DNA of 64,000 nucleotides from an uncultured Ignavibacteria bacterium. GTDB taxonomy: Bacteria > Bacteroidota > Ignavibacteria > SZUA-365. A model generated the notes under the pieces. That model was given only the letters and a program-made list of their open reading frames with translations. It was not told where the DNA came from and made no database searches. This document shows, in pieces, positions 60,133-64,000 of this stretch; position 1 is the first letter of the stretch; each line of letters opens with the position of its first letter. Made by a program: the position numbers and the translations under genes. The stretch is from NCBI GenBank assembly GCA_913061095.1, contig CAJXVM010000011.1:62001-126000 (forward strand), given 5' to 3'.

Positions 60133-61074
60133 ATGCTTCGCCTGCTCAATACCGCCGAACAACTGATGGATTTCACCTTCCGCCTTGAGGGAACACACGG
60201 CGGAATCACGCTCGGAGAGGCCTTCGAACGGCTGCTCTCGGAAGTCGAGGTGCAGGATGAACCGGAGTGGTGTCCGCAAAAGTCGCCCACGACGGAGAAG
60301 CGCAGTATCCTCACGCCCGATCAGCAGTTCTATTATCGGCCCCATCTCTTCGAAACCATGGAAGTGGAACTGGAAAAGGCGCATCAGCTGCAGTATGCCC
60401 TGCTCCCGCGCGAACTGCCTGCGCATGCCCCCTGCCGGCTCAGCGCCGTGCTGGAATCCTATTGCCATCTGAGCGGCGACCTGTTCGGATGGCACGAGCT
60501 TGGAGGAGAGCGGCTGATGCTGTGGCTGGTGGACATGTCTGGACACGGCGTGCGGGCGGGCATCCTCTCCGCGCTGATCCGCATTCTCATCGACGACATG
60601 CGGGATGAAACGGATCCCGGCACGCTGGTGACGCAGCTGAACAGGCGCATGATCGCCAGCCTGCGCGTGAGCGACGATGTGATGTACGCGACGGGAGCGT
60701 TTCTGTTGCTCGGGCCCGGGTCGCTGCGGTACCTCGTCGCCGCGCATCCGCCCGTGCTGCAGCGCAACGGAGCCCATACACTGGGACGGCTGGAATCCAC
60801 CGGCCGTCCGGTGGGTGTCTTCCCGTCGACCGTGTACGAGACACGCCGCGCGCCGCTCCACAGCGAAAACATACTGCTGCTCTACACCGACGGCATTCTG
60901 GAGGCCGGGAACGAGAGCGGTGAGGAGTTCGGCCAGGAGCGGCTCGAACACGCCTTTCTCTCTTCGAACGGCGATGTCTCCGGCGTCACACGCCACATCT
61001 ATGACACGGTTTCGGCATATCAGGACATGAACTACATCGACGACGATGTGACGTTCCTCGCGGTGGAGTGCTGA
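60133..61074 (+). CDS. SpoIIE/RsbU-type PP2C serine phosphatase
   Basis: A 313-residue protein. The first 80 residues are helical (a signalling or coiled-coil region), and the rest is a SpoIIE/PPM phosphatase: ESYCHLSGDLFGWHE with metal ligands, LVDMSGHGVRAGIL (DxxGHG variant), AAHPPVLQRNG, LLLYTDGILEAGN, and the terminal DDDVTFLAVE Asp pair. Such enzymes dephosphorylate anti-sigma-factor antagonists in partner-switching pathways. No antagonist or anti-sigma gene lies nearby. A 74-residue membrane protein gene starts 2 bases after its stop, suggesting an anchored partner. Confidence 0.9.
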   Translation: MLRLLNTAEQLMDFTFRLEGTHGGITLGEAFERLLSEVEVQDEPEWCPQKSPTTEKRSILTPDQQFYYRPHLFETMEVELEKAHQLQYALLPRELPAHAPCRLSAVLESYCHLSGDLFGWHELGGERLMLWLVDMSGHGVRAGILSALIRILIDDMRDETDPGTLVTQLNRRMIASLRVSDDVMYATGAFLLLGPGSLRYLVAAHPPVLQRNGAHTLGRLESTGRPVGVFPSTVYETRRAPLHSENILLLYTDGILEAGNESGEEFGQERLEHAFLSSNGDVSGVTRHIYDTVSAYQDMNYIDDDVTFLAVEC

Positions 61075-61075
61075 C

Positions 61076-61300
61076 GTGACCGTCCGAGACCGCATGTACC
61101 GCTTCAGCCGCACACTCTCCTCCCGCTTCCTGTTTCTGGGGATATACTATACTGCGTTTTTCTTCCTGTTTTTCGTGCTGAGCAGTGAAACGATTTTCAC
61201 CTTCAGCGAACACCTCATGTGGATGCAGGCGCTGTCGGCCGTGGCCATGGGCGTCGGATTCTCTGTCATGCATTGGTGGATGTTCCGGAAACGGCGATAA
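61076..61300 (+). CDS. Small two-helix membrane protein
   Basis: A 74-residue protein starting at GTG 61076, one base after the phosphatase stop. It has two hydrophobic helices (FLFLGIYYTAFFFLFFVL and AVAMGVGFSVMHWWMF) and basic ends (RDRMYRFSR, RKRR), with a positive-inside pattern putting both ends in the cytoplasm. I do not recognise the family. The tight spacing to the SpoIIE-type phosphatase suggests translation coupling and a physical link. Confidence 0.7.
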   Translation: MTVRDRMYRFSRTLSSRFLFLGIYYTAFFFLFFVLSSETIFTFSEHLMWMQALSAVAMGVGFSVMHWWMFRKRR

Positions 61301-61327
61301 GGGGACGTCCGATCCGAGCGCACGTCC

Positions 61328-61352
61328 GGGCGAGCCGTTGGCTCGCCCCTAC
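61328..61352. repeat. REP-like palindrome copy
   Basis: GGGCGAGCC-GTT-GGCTCGCCC (61328-61348) with a 9-bp stem, followed by CTAC. Same core as at 18066 and 46253. It lies 27 bases after a stop codon, again at a gene's 3' end. Confidence 0.8.
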
Positions 61353-61477
61353 AATCCAGCACCCATTGACGTACCCTGCATCCGATCCGCATCCTGCTTC
61401 CTGATCGTGCTCCTGCTCGTGCCCCTGCTCGAGCTTCCATTCTATCTTTCCATTGTTGTATTCCCGATATTATGTAG

Positions 61478-62830
61478 ATGCCTGAATCCACAGCCATACC
61501 CACCTACCGCGGGATATTCAAATTCTGGCTGCCGCTGCTCGCGACGTGGCTGATGATGTCGGTCGAGGGACCCTTTCTCGCGGCGGTGATTGCGCGCCTC
61601 GCGGATGCGAAGTTCAACCTCGCGGCGTATGGCGTGGCCTTCTCCTTCGCGCTCATCGTGGAGGCCCCGATCATCATGATGATGAGCGCATCCACCGCGC
61701 TGGTCACCAACCGCTACTCCTTCCTGAAACTGCGCAACTTCACACTGCTGCTCAACGGCGGGATCACGCTGGTGATGATCATCCTCATCCTGCCGCCGGT
61801 GTTTCCGCTCATCGCGGAGGATCTCATCGGGCTCCCCCCGGAGGTCGCCCGTCTGACGCATCTTGCCACAGCGCTGCTGCTGCCATGGCCCGGCGCCATC
61901 GGCTTCCGGCGCTTCTATCAGGGACTGCTGATCAGCAACGACCTCACGCGCCGCGTGGCATACGGCACCATCATCCGCCTCGTGTCGATGGCCGTGAGCG
62001 CACTCATCGCGGCGCTCGCGACCGATCTCCCCGGCGCGGCGGTGGGCGCGGTCGCGCTGTCGGTCGGTGTCACGCTCGAGGCAATCGCCAGCCGTGTCAT
62101 GGCGCATGGTACGATTCACAAGCATCTCGCCAACCGTGACGGGTCGGACGAGGAGATGACGTACCGTTCCATCTTCACCTTCTACTATCCCCTCGCACTG
62201 ACTTCCCTGCTCGCGCTGGGCGTGCATCCGATGATCACGTTTTTCCTCGGACAGTCGCGCATGGCACTCGAATCGCTGGCCGTCATGCCGGTGATTAATT
62301 CACTGGTGTTCATCTTCCGCAGCTTCGGGCTGTCTTATCAGGAGGTCGCCATCGCGAAGTTCGGCAGGGACTTCCGTGGCTACCTGCCCGTGCGAAATTT
62401 TGCGGCAGGACTCGGTGCAAGCGCCGCAATCGGCCTCGCTCTCATTGCCTTCACACCACTGGCCGATCTGTGGTTCCGCGACGTGTCGGGACTCACCCCC
62501 GATCTCGCGTCCTTCGCCATGCTGCCCACGCAGCTGCTGGTGCTGATTCCCGCCGCCTCGGTGCTGCTCTCTTTCCAGCGCGCCACGCTGGTGACCGCCA
62601 AGCGCACCGGTCCGATCACCGTCGCGACGGGACTCGAGGTCAGCACCATCATCGTCATGCTCATCATCGGTATTGCCGGACTGAACCTCGTCGGCGCCGT
62701 CGCCGCGGCGATCGCGCTCTTCACCGGTCGCCTCGTCGCCAACGGCTGGCTGTGGCGTCCCCTCGTGCGCGCTGTGCGCGAAAAACGTGTTGCATTCAAT
62801 CATCATGGAGAAGAGGGATCTCATGGATGA
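61478..62830 (+). CDS. MATE/ANKH-like multi-pass membrane transporter
   Basis: A 450-residue integral membrane protein with about 12 helices. The overall style (FWLPLLATWLMMSVEGPFLA, FRRFYQGLLISNDLTRRVAY, TLVTAKRTGPITVATGLEVS) belongs to the MOP/MATE superfamily and most resembles ANKH-like bacterial proteins rather than drug-exporting MATEs. Human ANKH exports ATP or pyrophosphate; the bacterial substrate is unknown. It ends with an 8-base overlap into gatB. The leader (61353-61477) shows no other gene. Confidence 0.8.
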   Translation: MPESTAIPTYRGIFKFWLPLLATWLMMSVEGPFLAAVIARLADAKFNLAAYGVAFSFALIVEAPIIMMMSASTALVTNRYSFLKLRNFTLLLNGGITLVMIILILPPVFPLIAEDLIGLPPEVARLTHLATALLLPWPGAIGFRRFYQGLLISNDLTRRVAYGTIIRLVSMAVSALIAALATDLPGAAVGAVALSVGVTLEAIASRVMAHGTIHKHLANRDGSDEEMTYRSIFTFYYPLALTSLLALGVHPMITFFLGQSRMALESLAVMPVINSLVFIFRSFGLSYQEVAIAKFGRDFRGYLPVRNFAAGLGASAAIGLALIAFTPLADLWFRDVSGLTPDLASFAMLPTQLLVLIPAASVLLSFQRATLVTAKRTGPITVATGLEVSTIIVMLIIGIAGLNLVGAVAAAIALFTGRLVANGWLWRPLVRAVREKRVAFNHHGEEGSHG

Positions 62831-64000
62831 ACCGAATGCAGTACCTGTCATCGGCCTCGAAATCCACGCGCAGGTGCTGACGCGCAGCAAGGCGTTCTGC
62901 GGCTGCAGCACGGCGGTTGCGGATGCGCCGAACGCGCACACCTGTCCCGTCTGTCTCGGTCACCCCGGCGCACTGCCGGTTCTCAACGCGGCCGTGCTCC
63001 GGGCTGCCGTCCTTCTCGGACGCGCGCTCGGCAGCGACATTCATCCCCGATCGGCATTCGCGCGCAAACACTATTTCTATCCCGACCTCCCGAAGGGATA
63101 TCAGATCACACAGCACCGCGAGCCCGTCTGCACGGGCGGCACGATGGCTTTTGTGGGATCGGACGGCACGGAGCACGACATCCGCCTCGAGCGCATCCAT
63201 ATGGAGGAGGACGCCGCGCGCCTGCTGCATCGCGGCGACGCGTCACTCGCCGACTACAATCGCGCCGGCATCCCCCTGCTTGAGATCGTCACCACACCGG
63301 CGTTCACCTCCGCAGCAGATGCCGCCGCGTTCATGCGCGAACTGCGGCGCGTGCTCGTGTACTGCGGGATCTGCGACGGCAGCATGGAGCGCGGTTCGCT
63401 GCGATGCGACGCAAACGTCTCCCTGCGCCGGACCGACGGCAGCCCCGGCACGCGCACGGAGATCAAGAACATGAATTCCTTCCGCGCGGTGGAGCGGGCG
63501 CTGAACTGGGAAATTGCGCGGCAGCGCGCGCTGCTGAAAGGCGGCAAGGCGGTGGCGTCTGCCACACTGCTCTGGGACGAAGACGCCGGCGAGGCGCGCA
63601 TCATGCGCGGCAAGGAGAGCAGCGCGGACTACCACTACATGCCCGAACCGGACCTCCCGCCGGCGGTTGTCACGCAGGAACATATCGATGCGGCGGATGC
63701 GTCCATTCCCGAGCTTCCCCTCGCACGCCAGCGGCGCTTCCTCGAGAAGTACGCACTCCCCGCACTCGATGCGGAAGTGCTCACCGCCGAACGCTCCATC
63801 GCCGATTATTTCGAAGATGTCGTGCGTCATCTGACGGCTGCCCGGACTGACAGCGACGCCGGAGCCGTTGAGACCGGCATGCGGACCGTGCCCGCGAAAT
63901 TCGCGTCAAACTGGATCATGGGCGAAGTGCTGCGCGGGATGCGCGAAGCGGGACTTTCGTCACCGCCGGTGGAGGCTGCGCGTCTCGCGGAACTGCTTCG
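62823..64000 (+). CDS. gatB: Aspartyl/glutamyl-tRNA amidotransferase subunit B (partial)
   Basis: The first 392 residues of GatB, running off the window. It converts Glu-tRNA(Gln) or Asp-tRNA(Asn) to the amidated form as part of GatCAB. Hallmarks are VIGLEIHAQVLT, the zinc-type cysteines FCGCSTAV..TCPVCLGHPGALP, KHYFYPDLPKGYQI, and MERGSLRCDANVSLR. The C-terminal YqeY-like part is mostly beyond the end. ATG 62823 overlaps the stop of the transporter gene by 8 bases. The organism therefore probably makes Gln-tRNA or Asn-tRNA indirectly. Confidence 0.96.
   Translation, partial: MDEPNAVPVIGLEIHAQVLTRSKAFCGCSTAVADAPNAHTCPVCLGHPGALPVLNAAVLRAAVLLGRALGSDIHPRSAFARKHYFYPDLPKGYQITQHREPVCTGGTMAFVGSDGTEHDIRLERIHMEEDAARLLHRGDASLADYNRAGIPLLEIVTTPAFTSAADAAAFMRELRRVLVYCGICDGSMERGSLRCDANVSLRRTDGSPGTRTEIKNMNSFRAVERALNWEIARQRALLKGGKAVASATLLWDEDAGEARIMRGKESSADYHYMPEPDLPPAVVTQEHIDAADASIPELPLARQRRFLEKYALPALDAEVLTAERSIADYFEDVVRHLTAARTDSDAGAVETGMRTVPAKFASNWIMGEVLRGMREAGLSSPPVEAARLAELL

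Overview
The window looks like a chromosomal segment of a GC-rich Gram-negative bacterium of the Bacteroidota-Chlorobiota (FCB) superphylum, most like an Ignavibacteria/Kapabacteria-type lineage. The main evidence is four genes or gene remnants ending in a type IX secretion (Por) sorting domain of the YPNPF..T type, plus many outer-membrane lipoproteins, OmpA proteins with thrombospondin-type calcium repeats, and an intact tig-clpP pair. This placement is inferred from protein style, not from a marker-gene tree.

Layout. 0-7.4 kb: a lone receiver protein, a T9SS-exported beta-propeller/PKD protein, and a TPR histidine kinase with its NarL-type regulator. 7.4-11.5 kb: an AT-rich accessory island beside tRNA-Lys, holding a frameshifted lipoprotein gene, a complete IS3-family element with a -1 frameshift signal, and the C-terminal remnant of a tyrosine recombinase. 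11.6-21.2 kb: envelope proteins (a large lipoprotein, two TSP3-repeat proteins), an SpoU methylase, a cytochrome-like lipoprotein, a periplasmic 5'-nucleotidase and tRNA-Glu. 21.2-28.1 kb: housekeeping membrane genes (CDF-like protein, ABC exporter, cold-shock protein, pgsA, pgpA, ispE). 28.1-32.3 kb: a membrane metallopeptidase and a GT-C glycosyltransferase. 32.5-42 kb: plsY, gpsA and a giant 1,711-residue signalling protein joining a Ser/Thr kinase, an ATPase, TPRs, a GAF domain and a sigma-54 activator. It is followed immediately by a well-formed sigma-54 promoter and a T9SS-exported protein. 42-47.8 kb: a tandem-repeat island, lipoproteins, clpP, tig, tRNA-Leu. 48-52 kb: a scrapyard of broken toxin-antitoxin-like nucleotidyltransferase genes and truncated T9SS proteins, plus a DUF4143 ATPase. 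52.2-60 kb: a redox/detoxification cluster (cupin, AraC regulator, YqhD-like dehydrogenase, TetR regulator with a clear operator, SDR, nitroreductase, DUF169, MATE pump). 60-64 kb: a SpoIIE-type phosphatase, a tiny membrane protein, an ANKH/MATE-like transporter and the start of gatB.

How they work together. The most striking unit is the kinase-to-sigma-54 fusion and its neighbouring promoter: an intracellular signal appears to be integrated in a single polypeptide that could directly switch on an exported surface protein. Phospholipid synthesis is spread through the window (gpsA, plsY, pgsA, pgpA). Small palindromic repeats recur at the 3' ends of genes (18.1, 42.1, 46.3 and 61.3 kb), in two places expanded into tandem arrays.
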